A stretch of DNA of 64,000 bases, taken from NCBI RefSeq assembly GCF_025465935.1, contig NZ_JANLNV010000082.1, positions 124,001-188,000 on the forward strand, in the 5' to 3' direction. The position numbers were made by a program, and so were the translations under genes. This document shows, one piece after another, positions 23,853 through 32,892 of the stretch; within the stretch, counting starts at the first letter, position 1, and every line of letters begins with the position of its first letter. This DNA comes from Pseudomonas sp. 7P_10.2_Bac1. Its GTDB lineage: Bacteria > Pseudomonadota > Gammaproteobacteria > Pseudomonadales > Pseudomonadaceae. The notes below the pieces were generated by a model. That model saw only the letters and a list, made by a program, of their open reading frames with translations. It was not told the DNA's origin and did no database searches.

Positions 23853-24202
23853 GGCAGGAGCTCCAGCACCTTTTCCGGCGGGCGGCCGATGACCGCCTTG
23901 TCGCCTGCGACCAGAATCGGTCGTTCGATGAGTTTGGGGTGTGTGGCCATGGCGCCAATCAGCTGTTCGTCGCTGAGGCTGGCGTCGGCCAGGTTCAGGG
24001 TTTTGTACTCGTCTTCGCCAGTGCGCAGCAATTGCCGGGCGCTGAGGCCAAGTTTGCCCAGCAGGCTGCGCAGTTGCGCTGCATCCAGCGGGGTTTCGAG
24101 GTAGCGCACCACGGTGGGTGCCAGGCCGCGGGCTTCGAGAATCTCGAGTGCCGCACGCGATTTAGAGCAGCGCGGGTTGTGATAAAGCGTCAGATCAGTC
24201 AT
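23849..24202 (-). CDS. arsC: ArsC-type arsenate reductase (glutaredoxin-dependent)
   Basis: A 117-residue thioredoxin-fold protein with the catalytic cysteine Cys12 in HNPRCSKSR and the later RYLETPLDAAQLRSLL and RPILVAGDKAVIGRPPE motifs, as in ArsC/YfgD proteins. The start ATG 24202 gives the normal N-terminus MTDLTLYHNP; an upstream extension is not supported. It is the first gene of a leftward operon with wrbA and DUF2069. No arsenic efflux genes are nearby, so a general YfgD-like role is possible. Confidence 0.88.
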   Translation of the reverse strand: MTDLTLYHNPRCSKSRAALEILEARGLAPTVVRYLETPLDAAQLRSLLGKLGLSARQLLRTGEDEYKTLNLADASLSDEQLIGAMATHPKLIERPILVAGDKAVIGRPPEKVLELLP

Positions 24203-24327
24203 GAGCGGGTCGCTTCTTGCGTAAGGTGACGGGTATTCTACCCGCCTCACAGGCGTGTCTGAACCGTGTGCGGTCATTGGTCGCCTGTTAATGTCTTTGG
24301 TTGTCTTAAATCGAGAAGGAACAGCAC

Positions 24328-24789
24328 ATGTTCAAGCGACTATTGGCGGTCACTGCCGTCGCCGCTACGTTATTGCTCGCAGGGTGCGGGAATGATTACG
24401 GGGTCGATCAACATGGAGAGAAGGTCGCGTCCGAACGTCTGGACAAGCAATGGAAGGTGATCAACTACTGGGCCGAGTGGTGTGGGCCGTGTCGGGTAGA
24501 GATTCCGGAACTCAACTCGCTGGAAGCCCAGTTGCAGGGGCAGTCGGTGGGCTTGTTCGGGGTGAACTTCGACGGTCTGCAGGGCAAGGAACTGAGCGAT
24601 GCCAGCACCGCGATGGGCATCACTTTTACCGTATTGGCCCAGGACCCGGCCGATACCTTTGATCTGCCTCGCAGTGAAGCGCTCCCGGTGACCTACATCA
24701 TTGATGACAAGGGCAAGGTCCGGGCACAGATGCTGGGTGAGCAGACGGCCGCGGGGATTCTGGCCAAGCTGAAGGAATTGCGCGGTTAG
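24328..24789 (+). CDS. TlpA/ResA-like thioredoxin lipoprotein
   Basis: A 153-residue protein with a lipoprotein signal ending in LLLAGC (Cys20). A thioredoxin domain follows, with the WCGPC active site (Cys52, Cys55) and the cis-proline region ALPVTYIID. It is expected to be membrane-anchored in the periplasm and to reduce disulfides, as TlpA-like proteins do. It stands alone, divergent from arsC and ended by a strong hairpin terminator. Confidence 0.88.
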   Translation: MFKRLLAVTAVAATLLLAGCGNDYGVDQHGEKVASERLDKQWKVINYWAEWCGPCRVEIPELNSLEAQLQGQSVGLFGVNFDGLQGKELSDASTAMGITFTVLAQDPADTFDLPRSEALPVTYIIDDKGKVRAQMLGEQTAAGILAKLKELRG

Positions 24790-24810
24790 TCACCTGTAGT
24801 CGCTGCCCAG

Positions 24811-24846
24811 GCACGAAGGCTGCGATCCGCATCGCAGCCTTCGTGC
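24811..24846. terminator. Perfect 16-bp hairpin, shared terminator
   Basis: GCACGAAGGCTGCGAT and ATCGCAGCCTTCGTGC flank a CCGC loop, followed by TTTGT. It sits between the convergent TlpA-like and META genes. Its arm CGAAGGCTGCG recurs at 38671-38713. Confidence 0.7.
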
Positions 24847-24868
24847 TTTGTCAGCGACGACAAGCAGG

Positions 24869-25273
24869 TCAGCTTTCTTCAGGCCACAGCCGCAATGGCA
24901 GGCCTTCAGCTGGCCAGAAGCGCACTTGCTCAATCGGCGAGACGTCCCAACGCTGTACGGTCTGCAAAGCGTTGAAGAAACGCTGCTCCTGTTCCATCAA
25001 TGCCGGGGCGCAGGCTTTACGGGTGCTGCCTATCGGGCCAAAGGTCAACTTGTCACCGTCCAGGGTGTACGGCGCGAACCAATGGTTGCAGCCGCCGTTG
25101 CCATAGGCCCGGCCACCGTCATCAAAGGTCACGGTCAGGTGGCTGTAGTCCATCAACGGACGTTCGCCAATCCACTCCACCACGTAAGCATGGTTGCGCT
25201 GTAATTGCGGCGAGTGCCCTGCGCAGCCCACCAGGCTGGCGCCCAGTAACACCAGCAGGCAGCCGCGTTTCAT
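24869..25273 (-). CDS. META-domain (HslJ-like) lipoprotein
   Basis: A 134-residue lipoprotein with the lipobox LVGC near residue 16 and one META domain: HLTVTFDDGGRAYGNGGCNHWFAPYTLDGDKLTFG is the family signature, ending at the MEQEQRFFNAL helix. The start is ATG 25273 within a four-base overlap (ATGA) with the upstream zinc-ribbon gene. Related HslJ proteins contribute to heat or novobiocin tolerance; the role here is unknown. Confidence 0.82.
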   Translation of the reverse strand: MKRGCLLVLLGASLVGCAGHSPQLQRNHAYVVEWIGERPLMDYSHLTVTFDDGGRAYGNGGCNHWFAPYTLDGDKLTFGPIGSTRKACAPALMEQEQRFFNALQTVQRWDVSPIEQVRFWPAEGLPLRLWPEES

Positions 25274-25707
25274 AGCGCGGCCTTTTGGCACTGCGGGCAC
25301 AGGTGCTTGTTGTCTTCAGTGCGCCAGCCCAGCTCGGCAATTCGCGCGCTGGCTGCAGGTTTCTGGGCCTTGGTGCCCAGCTTGGCGTCGACCGCGAACT
25401 CGAACTTCAGTTGTTTGGCGCAGCCGTCGCAGTTGACTTGCCACTCATGAATCGCCAGTTCACCAAACACCGGGCCATGGGCCACGGCAACCCACTGACC
25501 GCGCGGGTTGATCAGGTGGCGGACTTTTTCGACGGTCAGGCGCATGGACAAGTCCTTGCTGCCCTTGAGCGTCACAATCAGCACGTCGTCGTTCTGGATC
25601 GAGCCACCATTGCCGGTGACTTGGTAGCGGCCCGGCATCAGGGCACGGCATTCAATCAAGGTGTGCTGCGGGCTAAGCAGGTTGTAACGGAAATCGTGTT
25701 CGACCAT
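25270..25707 (-). CDS. Hypothetical zinc-ribbon protein, 145 residues
   Basis: I do not recognise a named family. The protein is soluble, without signal peptide. It has a beta-rich N-terminal half and a C-terminal half with two cysteine pairs, CDGC (after NWQVN-like QVNCDGC) and CPQC near the end, which could bind zinc or another metal. It begins 27 bases before ldhA's 3' end and overlaps the META lipoprotein gene by four bases, so the two are translationally coupled. Confidence 0.65.
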   Translation of the reverse strand: MVEHDFRYNLLSPQHTLIECRALMPGRYQVTGNGGSIQNDDVLIVTLKGSKDLSMRLTVEKVRHLINPRGQWVAVAHGPVFGELAIHEWQVNCDGCAKQLKFEFAVDAKLGTKAQKPAASARIAELGWRTEDNKHLCPQCQKAAL

Positions 25708-25734
25708 GGGTCCTCCAAATGGGCCGCTATGCTA

Positions 25735-26724
25735 TCAACCTTCGACCAGGTTTTGTGGGGCACCTTTGCGCCAGGCCGCGATATTGTTCAGGGTCGTCGT
25801 GGCAATCGCACTGAGTGCTTCGCGGGTCAGGAAGGCTTGATGCGCAGTGATGATCACGTTCGGGAAGGTCAGCAAGCGCGCCAGTACGTCGTCTTGCAGG
25901 GGCAGGTCGGAGCGGTCTTCGAAAAACAGTTGGGCTTCTTCTTCGTATACATCCAGCCCAAGATAGCCCAACTGGCCGCTTTTGAGTGCCTCGATCAGCG
26001 CTGGCGTATCCACCAGAGCGCCGCGCCCGGTGTTGATCAGCATGGCCCCGTGTTGCAGGGTAGCCAGTGAATGGCGGTTGATCAGGTGCTTGTTGTCGGC
26101 GGTTAGCGGGCAATGCAGGCTGATGATGTGCGAACTGGCGAGAAGCTGCGCCAGGCTCACGTACTCGGCACCCAAGGCGACCAGCTCGGCATTGGGGTAG
26201 GGGTCAAAGCACTGCAGCTTGCAGCCAAAGCCGGCCATGATTTTGCCAAACGTCGCGCCGATTTGCCCGGTGCCGACGATCCCCACGGTTTTGCCCACCA
26301 GATCAAAACCGGTCAGACCGTGCAGGGTGAAGTCGCCTTCGCGGGTGCGGTTATAGGCCCGGTGCAAGCGTCGGTTGAGTGCCAGAATCAAGGCCACGGC
26401 GTGTTCAGCCACCGCGTGTGGCGAGTAGGCAGGCACTCGCACCACGCTCAAGCCCAGGCGTTTGGCGGCAGTGAGATCGACGTGGTTGTAACCGGCTGAG
26501 CGCAGGGCGATCAGGCGGGTGCCACCCGCGGCCAGTTGTTCAAGCACCTCTGCGCTCAAGTCGTCATTGATAAACGGACAGACCACTTCATAGCCATGGG
26601 CCAGCGCTGCGGTGTCGAAGCTCAAGCGCGCGGGCTGAAAGTGCAGCTCAAGGTCGCCGGGCTGTGCGGCACTGCTAAAGCTGTCCTGATCGTAGGTCTG
26701 GCTGCTGAAAAGAATCGTGCGCAT
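25735..26724 (-). CDS. ldhA: LdhA, fermentative D-lactate dehydrogenase
   Basis: A 329-residue D-2-hydroxyacid dehydrogenase that reduces pyruvate to D-lactate with NADH. The NAD-binding motif GIVGTGQIGATFGKIMAGFG is intact, and the catalytic Arg (ALRSAGYNHVD), Glu (VYEEE) and His (TAHQAF) are all present. The ATG at 26724 gives the normal N-terminus MRTILFSSQTYD; the reading frame is open further upstream but that part is the gacS gene in another frame. It follows gacS by 40 bp, the same arrangement as PA0927-PA0928. Confidence 0.93.
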   Translation of the reverse strand: MRTILFSSQTYDQDSFSSAAQPGDLELHFQPARLSFDTAALAHGYEVVCPFINDDLSAEVLEQLAAGGTRLIALRSAGYNHVDLTAAKRLGLSVVRVPAYSPHAVAEHAVALILALNRRLHRAYNRTREGDFTLHGLTGFDLVGKTVGIVGTGQIGATFGKIMAGFGCKLQCFDPYPNAELVALGAEYVSLAQLLASSHIISLHCPLTADNKHLINRHSLATLQHGAMLINTGRGALVDTPALIEALKSGQLGYLGLDVYEEEAQLFFEDRSDLPLQDDVLARLLTFPNVIITAHQAFLTREALSAIATTTLNNIAAWRKGAPQNLVEG

Positions 26725-26764
26725 CAGTGCTTCCTTGGAGGTTGGGTGAGACCGCAATCCTGCG

Positions 26765-29530
26765 TTACGCCTTGCTGCGTGCTTCTTCGGCCAGACGCAG
26801 GATGGCTTGATCCAGTTCGTCGAGAGCGGCGCTGGCTTCAGGGCTGGCTTGTTTGAGCAAGGTTTCGCTGCGCTGGCAGGCCCCGCGCAATTGCGGCACG
26901 CCGCAGTAACGGGTGGCACCGTGCAAACGATGCACGCGTTCGAGCAGGGCTTCGGTGTCATTGTCTTCACGGGCCTGGCGGATGGCCAGGCGGTCTGTTT
27001 CCAGCGAGGCCAGCAACATCGACAGCATGTCGGCGGCCAAATCGGCCTTGCCCGCCGCCAGGCGCAACCCTTCCTCGGCATCCAGCACGGCTGGCTTGTT
27101 GGATTGGCGTGCGGGCTCTTGGATGCCGTCGTTGGTTTGATTGCGCAAGGCCAGGCCGGTCCACTTCAAGACGACTTGAGCCAATTGGCGCTCGCTGATG
27201 GGTTTGGTCAGGTAGTCGTCCATGCCGCTTTGCAGCAGGGCACGTTTTTCGTTGGCCATGGCGTGGGCGGTCAGGGCAACAATGGGCACCGGCGAAGACA
27301 GGCGCTTTTGTTCCCACTGGCGCAGCACTTCGGTGGTTTCCCGGCCGTCCATGCCGGGCATTTGCACGTCCATCAGGACCAGGTCGAAGTCCTCTGCCTT
27401 GAAGGCGTCCACGGCGGCATACCCGCTGTCCACGGCGGTGATCTTGGCGCCCATGTCTTCGAGCAGGGTTTGCACCAGCAGCAGGTTGGCCGGGTTGTCA
27501 TCCACGCACAAAATGCGTGGCGCACGGCTGGCCAGTATTTCACCGGGCTCGTGACGGGGTTGCTGTGGGTTGATGAGTTCGATCAGCGTCCTGCGCACTT
27601 TTCGCGTGCAGGCAGGTTTGGCCTGCAACTGGTTGTGGGGGTTGGGCACGGCGGTGTTGAACAGCACCAGTTCTGTGGTGGGGCACAACACCAGAACCTT
27701 GCAGCCCAGGTGCTCCAGGTCCCAGATATGCTGGTTAAGGCGCTCGGGCGGGATGTCGTGGGCGGTCACGCCCAGCACGGCCAGTTCGATCGCATGCTCG
27801 GTCTGGTGCGCGCTGGTCACGCCGTTGGCGAGGTTGTCCAGCGTCAGGTACGGCGTCACGCTGAGCCCGCAATCTTCGAGCTGGTGGAGCATGGCCTGAC
27901 GGGCCAGGTCGTGCTTCTCCAGTAGGGCCACGCGATGGCCGAGCAGCGGGGTGACAGGCAGGTCTTCAACATCGTCATGGGCTTTGGGCAGGTTGACGCT
28001 GATCCAGAACATTGAGCCTTCACCCGGCTCGCTCTCAACGCCAATCTCGCCGCCCATCTGCTCCACCAGGCGCTTGGAAATCACCAAGCCAAGGCCCGTA
28101 CCGCCGGTTTGGCGCGTGAGCGAGTTGTCGGCCTGGCTGAAGGCCTGGAACAGCGCCCGTACATCCTGGCTGGTCAGCCCGATTCCGGTGTCCTGTACGC
28201 TGATGCGCAGTTGGACGCCGCCACTGGTAGTGTTGTCGTCATCATCTTCAAGCATGGCCCGTACGACAATCGTGCCTTCACGGGTGAACTTGATCGCGTT
28301 GTTGACCAGGTTGGTCAGGATTTGCTTGAGCCGCAGTGGGTCGCCGATCAAGGACAGCGGGGTATCGCGGTACACCAGACTGACCAGCTCCAGGCCTTTT
28401 TCGTGGGCCGAGGGGGCGAGGATGGTCAGGGTGTCCTGCAACAAGTCGCGCAGGTTGAACGGGGTGCTGTCGAGCACCAGCTTGCCGGCCTCGATTTTCG
28501 AGAAGTCGAGAATCTCGTTGATGATCCCAAGCAGGTTGTCCGCCGATTTTTCGATGGTGTGTAGGTAATCGAACTGGCGTGGCGTGAGTTCACTTTTTTG
28601 CAGCAGGTGCGTGAACCCCAGAATGCCGTTGAGTGGTGTACGGATCTCGTGGCTCATGTTGGCCAGAAATTCCGACTTGATCCGGCTGGCTTCCAGGGCT
28701 TCCTTGCGCGCCAGATCGAGTTCCAGGTTCTGGATTTCGATGGTTTCGAGGTTTTGCCGAACGTCTTCGGTGGCTTGGTCGACGCTGTGTTGCAGTTCTT
28801 CCTGGGCATTTTGCAGGGTTTCAGCCATGCGGTTGATGCCTGAGGCCAACTCGTCCAGCTCTTGGCTGCCCAATGGCGGCAGACGGGTTTGCAACTGGCC
28901 GTCCTTGAGTTGCGCGACCGCCTGCTTGATTTGGCCGATCGGGGCGTTGATCGTGCGGCTCATGCGCAAGGCCAGCAGGGTGGTCAGCACCAGGCCAGTG
29001 GCGATGAGCAACAGGCTGGCGAACAGGCTGCGGTAGCCGCGCAACAGCATGTTGTGGTGTGACAGCTCCAGCTCGACCCAGCCCAGCAGGCGGTGGGCTT
29101 CGTTGGGGATGACGTCGCCCGCCAGGTTGCGATGGCGGCCAAAGACCGGCAGCAAATAGCGTGTGGCGTCGCTGTCAGTGCGTTGCAGCAATTGCGAGCT
29201 GTTGCCCATCGGGGCCTGATTGAGCATGGTCGGCCCGGCGTGGGCCAGCGGCTCGTGATTGGCGCTCAAAAACGCCACGGCGCGCACGTCTTGCTGATCG
29301 AGGGACTCGCTGGCAATACGTTGCAGCAGGGCCGTGTCATGCCGACCCATGGCGGGCGCAACCAGTGGCGCCAGTTGTTCGGCGATCATTTCACCGCGCT
29401 GCAACAACTGCGACTCCAGTTCCGATTGCTGCAGCCACGTGAAGTAACTCCCTAATACCACCGCCATCAACGTGACGGGCAGCAAGGTCAGCAGCAATAC
29501 GCGGCCTTTTATCCCGAGGTTTTTCAGCAC
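26765..29530 (-). CDS. gacS: GacS hybrid sensor kinase
   Basis: A 921-residue tripartite kinase of the GacS/BarA type that controls RsmY/RsmZ through GacA. Order: short cytoplasmic N-terminus, membrane helix (LLLTLLPVTLMAVVLG), periplasmic loop, second helix, HAMP, HisKA with His294 in SHEIRTPLNG, HATPase (LVNNAIKFT, DTGIGL, GTGLGL), a receiver with Asp721 in LMDVQMPG and a C-terminal Hpt with His870 in RLHGAT. The start is GTG at 29530, giving VLKNLGIKGRVLLLT as in known GacS, with a GGAGAG site in front. No frameshift is seen, although spontaneous gacS mutants are common in laboratory strains. Confidence 0.96.
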   Translation of the reverse strand: MLKNLGIKGRVLLLTLLPVTLMAVVLGSYFTWLQQSELESQLLQRGEMIAEQLAPLVAPAMGRHDTALLQRIASESLDQQDVRAVAFLSANHEPLAHAGPTMLNQAPMGNSSQLLQRTDSDATRYLLPVFGRHRNLAGDVIPNEAHRLLGWVELELSHHNMLLRGYRSLFASLLLIATGLVLTTLLALRMSRTINAPIGQIKQAVAQLKDGQLQTRLPPLGSQELDELASGINRMAETLQNAQEELQHSVDQATEDVRQNLETIEIQNLELDLARKEALEASRIKSEFLANMSHEIRTPLNGILGFTHLLQKSELTPRQFDYLHTIEKSADNLLGIINEILDFSKIEAGKLVLDSTPFNLRDLLQDTLTILAPSAHEKGLELVSLVYRDTPLSLIGDPLRLKQILTNLVNNAIKFTREGTIVVRAMLEDDDDNTTSGGVQLRISVQDTGIGLTSQDVRALFQAFSQADNSLTRQTGGTGLGLVISKRLVEQMGGEIGVESEPGEGSMFWISVNLPKAHDDVEDLPVTPLLGHRVALLEKHDLARQAMLHQLEDCGLSVTPYLTLDNLANGVTSAHQTEHAIELAVLGVTAHDIPPERLNQHIWDLEHLGCKVLVLCPTTELVLFNTAVPNPHNQLQAKPACTRKVRRTLIELINPQQPRHEPGEILASRAPRILCVDDNPANLLLVQTLLEDMGAKITAVDSGYAAVDAFKAEDFDLVLMDVQMPGMDGRETTEVLRQWEQKRLSSPVPIVALTAHAMANEKRALLQSGMDDYLTKPISERQLAQVVLKWTGLALRNQTNDGIQEPARQSNKPAVLDAEEGLRLAAGKADLAADMLSMLLASLETDRLAIRQAREDNDTEALLERVHRLHGATRYCGVPQLRGACQRSETLLKQASPEASAALDELDQAILRLAEEARSKA

Positions 29531-29623
29531 ACCACTCTCCAGCCCGGCATTGGTCAAAGCATCCTTATGACGTTCGTTATAGATCAGCTCGCAGTGTAGC
29601 CATTTGATACGTGGCAAATCTGT

Positions 29624-29633
29624 GTAAATTTAC
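29624..29633. promoter_or_regulatory. GTAAATTTAC palindrome between gacS and the two-component pair
   Basis: A perfect 10-bp palindrome in the AT-rich middle of the divergent intergenic region. It may be an operator for the adjacent response regulator, but the match is short and the assignment is a guess. Confidence 0.3.
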
Positions 29634-29741
29634 CTTCAGTCCGAACAGCGCCCACTTAAAAGGCAGTGCAACGGCCGTGCCGGTTGCCCGTGATGGCTCA
29701 ATCTTGAATAATCAGCCATTGAGAATGACTTGCAGACGCTA

Positions 29742-30458
29742 ATGAATCCCGTAGCTGTTCAACCCTCAAGGCTTCTGGCCATTGAAGACGATCCCGTGCT
29801 GGGTACCTATTTGCATGAGCAATTGGTGCGCCACGGGTTTGAGGTGGTGTGGTGCCAGAACGGCCCGGAGGGCTTGAGTCGCGCCACCCATGAACACTTT
29901 GACGTGGTGCTGATGGACATCCTGCTGCCGGGCATGAATGGCTTGCAGGTGTTGACGCAATTGCGCCAGACCCACGCCCTGCCGGTCATCCTGATGTCGG
30001 CGCTGGGGGCAGAGGCCGACCGCATCAGCGGGTTTCAACTGGGCGCCGATGACTATCTGCCCAAGCCGTTCAGCATCGCGGAATTGCGCGTGCGTATTCA
30101 GGCCATCCTGCGCCGTGTGGCGCTGGACCGCATGCCGCCGCAAGCGCCGGTAATGGCCCAAAGTGCGCTGGTGCTCGATGAAGACGCGGCAGATGCCCGT
30201 TACGGCCAACAATGGGCCGGGTTCACCCGCAGTGAGTACCGCTTGCTCGACACCCTGCAACGTAACGTTGACGAGGTGCTGAGCAAGGCGTTCCTTTATC
30301 AGCAGGTATTGCAGCGGGGCTATTCGGCCCATGACCGCAGCCTGGACATGCACATCAGCCAAATCCGTCGCAAGCTCAAGGCTATCGGCTATCACGAGCG
30401 GGAAGTGCGCACGGTGTGGGGCAAAGGTTATGTGTTGAGCGCCTGTGATGCGCTCTAA
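29742..30458 (+). CDS. OmpR-family response regulator (PirR position)
   Basis: A 238-residue regulator with receiver domain (AIEDDPVLG, phospho-acceptor Asp59 in VLMDILLPGM, PKPF) and winged-helix DNA-binding domain ending in SQIRRKLKAIG and VRTVWGKGYVL. The start ATG 29742 is preferred over TTG 29730. It overlaps the following kinase gene by 11 bases. In P. aeruginosa the slot between gacS and cysM holds pirR-pirS-pirA (a siderophore-receptor regulon); here no receptor gene follows, so the regulated target may differ. Confidence 0.8.
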   Translation: MNPVAVQPSRLLAIEDDPVLGTYLHEQLVRHGFEVVWCQNGPEGLSRATHEHFDVVLMDILLPGMNGLQVLTQLRQTHALPVILMSALGAEADRISGFQLGADDYLPKPFSIAELRVRIQAILRRVALDRMPPQAPVMAQSALVLDEDAADARYGQQWAGFTRSEYRLLDTLQRNVDEVLSKAFLYQQVLQRGYSAHDRSLDMHISQIRRKLKAIGYHEREVRTVWGKGYVLSACDAL

Positions 30459-31815
30459 GCTGCCCGGCAAGCATTCGCTGTTCTGGAAGCTCGCCTGTTT
30501 GCTGGTGGCTTTCTGCTTATTGATGATCTGGCTCAGTTGGTCCTGGGGCCGCTACATGGACAAGCGCACCGGTTTCTTGACCGATGAGGCCAAGAGCACG
30601 CTGATCCGCTATGCCGGGGAAGCGGAACAGGCCTGGGACAAGGGCCAGCAAGCCGGCGTCGACCAATGGCTGCAGGCGTTCGGCAAGACCGAGCAGGGGT
30701 GGGTGGGCGTGGTTGGCCAGGACTTGCAGGCGCTGAGCAGTTATCCGCTGAGTGACCTCGAAGCCCAACGCATGACTTTTTTGCGCGGTCTGGACTGGCC
30801 CATCAGCCATATCAATCGGGTCCGGCCCTGGATCAAGGTGCCGTTCCCCAAAGACCCGACAGCCGGTTACCTGGTGATTGAACTGCCGCAGCGCTTCATG
30901 CCGGGGCTTTCGCAACGGGTCTGGCGTTTCCTTATTAATGGCGTGATCCCCGGCGTGTTCACCTTGCTGCTGTGCGTGGGGCTGTACCGTTTGTTGATCG
31001 TGCCGCTGAACCAGTTGCGCGAGCAGGCCAATGCCTGGCGCGCTGATCAGTTGGGCGTGCGGCTGTCGAGCCAGACCACCAGTCGTCAGGACGAGCTGGG
31101 TGAATTGGGCCGGGCCTTCGATCAAATGTCCGAACGTTTGCAAAGTACGGTCAGCCAGCAACAACAGCTCCTGCGTGATTTGTCCCATGAACTGCGCACG
31201 CCATTGAGCCGTCTGCGCGTGGCCTGTGACAGCGAGCAGGGCGTTGAAGCTTTGCGCGAGCGCTTGAGCCGAGAGGTCGATGGCATGCAACGCCTGGTGG
31301 AAGACACCTTGCAACTGGCCTGGCTGGATGCCGAACGCGGGCCATTGCCGGTTGAAGACATCCAGATCCAGGCGCTGTGGGAGATGCTGACCGAAAACGC
31401 GCGTTTCGAGAGCGGCTGGGATGCGTCACGACTGCCATGTCGGCTGGGGGCTGATTGCTGGGTCAAAGGCCACCTCAACAGCTTGGCCCAGGCGTTGGAG
31501 AACATCTTGCGCAATGCTATTCGGCATTCCCCGGCAGATGGCATTGTCAGCCTGGGTGGCCAGCGGGAAGGGAGTGAGTGGCATGTGTGGCTCGATGATC
31601 AGGGCGGCGGTGTCGCCCCGCAAGCGCTTGAGCGGATCTTTGACCCGTTTATCCGCCTCGATGGCTCGCGCCCCGGCGACGGCGGCTTTGGCCTGGGCTT
31701 GAGCATCGCGCGCAATGCCCTGCGTGTGCAGGGCGGCAGTTTGTGGGCGCAAAACACCGAGCACGGGCTGCGCGTGCACCTGCGCCTGCCCATCGCAGAC
31801 CCGCCCAAGCAGTAG
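30448..31815 (+). CDS. Sensor histidine kinase (PirS position)
   Basis: A 455-residue kinase with one helix near residues 12-30, a periplasmic domain of about 110 residues, a second helix (INGVIPGVFTLLLCVGLY), HAMP, HisKA with His in RDLSHELRTPLSRL, and HATPase boxes (ILRNAIRHSP, DDQGGGVAP, GGFGLGLSIA). It overlaps the regulator gene and is followed by a REP element. The input signal is unknown. Confidence 0.85.
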   Translation: MRSKLPGKHSLFWKLACLLVAFCLLMIWLSWSWGRYMDKRTGFLTDEAKSTLIRYAGEAEQAWDKGQQAGVDQWLQAFGKTEQGWVGVVGQDLQALSSYPLSDLEAQRMTFLRGLDWPISHINRVRPWIKVPFPKDPTAGYLVIELPQRFMPGLSQRVWRFLINGVIPGVFTLLLCVGLYRLLIVPLNQLREQANAWRADQLGVRLSSQTTSRQDELGELGRAFDQMSERLQSTVSQQQQLLRDLSHELRTPLSRLRVACDSEQGVEALRERLSREVDGMQRLVEDTLQLAWLDAERGPLPVEDIQIQALWEMLTENARFESGWDASRLPCRLGADCWVKGHLNSLAQALENILRNAIRHSPADGIVSLGGQREGSEWHVWLDDQGGGVAPQALERIFDPFIRLDGSRPGDGGFGLGLSIARNALRVQGGSLWAQNTEHGLRVHLRLPIADPPKQ

Positions 31816-31872
31816 GAGCGAGCTTGCCTCGCGATCTTTTAAAGATCAAAAGATCGCGAGGCAAGCTCCTAC
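31812..31872. repeat. REP element, near-complete palindrome
   Basis: GTAGGAGCGAGCTTGCCTCG at the left and its inverted partner CGAGGCAAGCTCCTAC at the right enclose an AAAGATCAAAAGATCG core. Same family as the copies at 20363, 36626, 38131 and 54019. Confidence 0.85.
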
Positions 31873-31989
31873 AAATACTATTCCTTCTGCTTATAGCCTT
31901 TCGCCATAAGCTTTGCACTTTGCGTGATATGGGCTATCGGCGTTTGCCGGTATGATGTGCCCCCCCGCAGTCTGGATTGCGAATACGCC

Positions 31990-32892
31990 ATGACCTTGCA
32001 GTACCCAACTATCGCCGATTGCATCGGTAACACGCCGCTGGTGCGCTTGCAGCGCCTGGCCGGCAACACCACCAACACGCTTTTGCTCAAGCTCGAAGGG
32101 AATAACCCGGCGGGCTCGGTCAAGGACCGTCCCGCGCTGTCGATGATCACCCGCGCTGAAACGCGTGGGCAGATCCAGCCGGGCGATACCTTGATCGAAG
32201 CCACCTCGGGTAATACTGGTATTGCCTTGGCCATGGCCGCAGCGATCAAGGGTTACAAGATGATCCTGATCATGCCGGACAATTCCAGCGCCGAGCGCAA
32301 GGCGGCCATGACGGCTTATGGCGCCGAGCTGATTCTGGTGACCCAGGAAGAGGGCATGGAAGGTGCGCGCGACCTGGCCGACAAGCTGCAGGCCGAAGGC
32401 CGTGGCAAGGTGCTCGATCAGTTCGCCAACGGTGATAACCCGCAGGCGCACTACACCACTACCGGCCCGGAGATTTGGCGTCAGACCCAAGGTACGGTCA
32501 CTCATTTCGTCAGCTCCATGGGCACCACGGGCACCATCATGGGTGTCTCGCGTTACCTCAAAGAGCAAAACGCCCAGGTGCAGATCGTCGGCTTGCAGCC
32601 GATGGAAGGCGCGGCCATTCCGGGCATTCGCCGCTGGCCGACCGAATACCTGCCGAAAATCTACCAGGCTGACCGTGTTGACCGCATTGTCGACATGGCT
32701 CAGCGCGAAGCCGAAGACGTCATGCGTCGTCTGGCTCGCGAAGAAGGCATTTTCTGCGGCGTTTCGTCGGGCGGTGCGGTAGCCGCTATGCTGCGTCTGT
32801 CCCAGGAAGTCGAAAACGCCGTGATTGTCGGCATCATTTGCGACCGTGGCGACCGTTACCTGTCGACTGGCATTTACGATGCGCCTAACTAA
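31990..32892 (+). CDS. cysM: CysM, O-acetylserine sulfhydrylase B
   Basis: A 300-residue PLP enzyme making cysteine from O-acetylserine and sulfide or thiosulfate. The PLP lysine is Lys45 in PAGSVKDRPA, the asparagine loop is EATSGNTGIALA and the phosphate-binding loop SSMGTTGTIMG, and the CysM-type tail EEGIFCGVSSGGAV is present. The start ATG 31990 gives MTLQYPTIADCIGNTPL. Its stop overlaps the rlmD start by one base. Confidence 0.95.
   Translation: MTLQYPTIADCIGNTPLVRLQRLAGNTTNTLLLKLEGNNPAGSVKDRPALSMITRAETRGQIQPGDTLIEATSGNTGIALAMAAAIKGYKMILIMPDNSSAERKAAMTAYGAELILVTQEEGMEGARDLADKLQAEGRGKVLDQFANGDNPQAHYTTTGPEIWRQTQGTVTHFVSSMGTTGTIMGVSRYLKEQNAQVQIVGLQPMEGAAIPGIRRWPTEYLPKIYQADRVDRIVDMAQREAEDVMRRLAREEGIFCGVSSGGAVAAMLRLSQEVENAVIVGIICDRGDRYLSTGIYDAPN

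Noticed and set aside
26725..27081. N-terminal extension of ldhA
   Set aside because: The frame is open but lies inside gacS; the normal D-lactate dehydrogenase start is at 26724.
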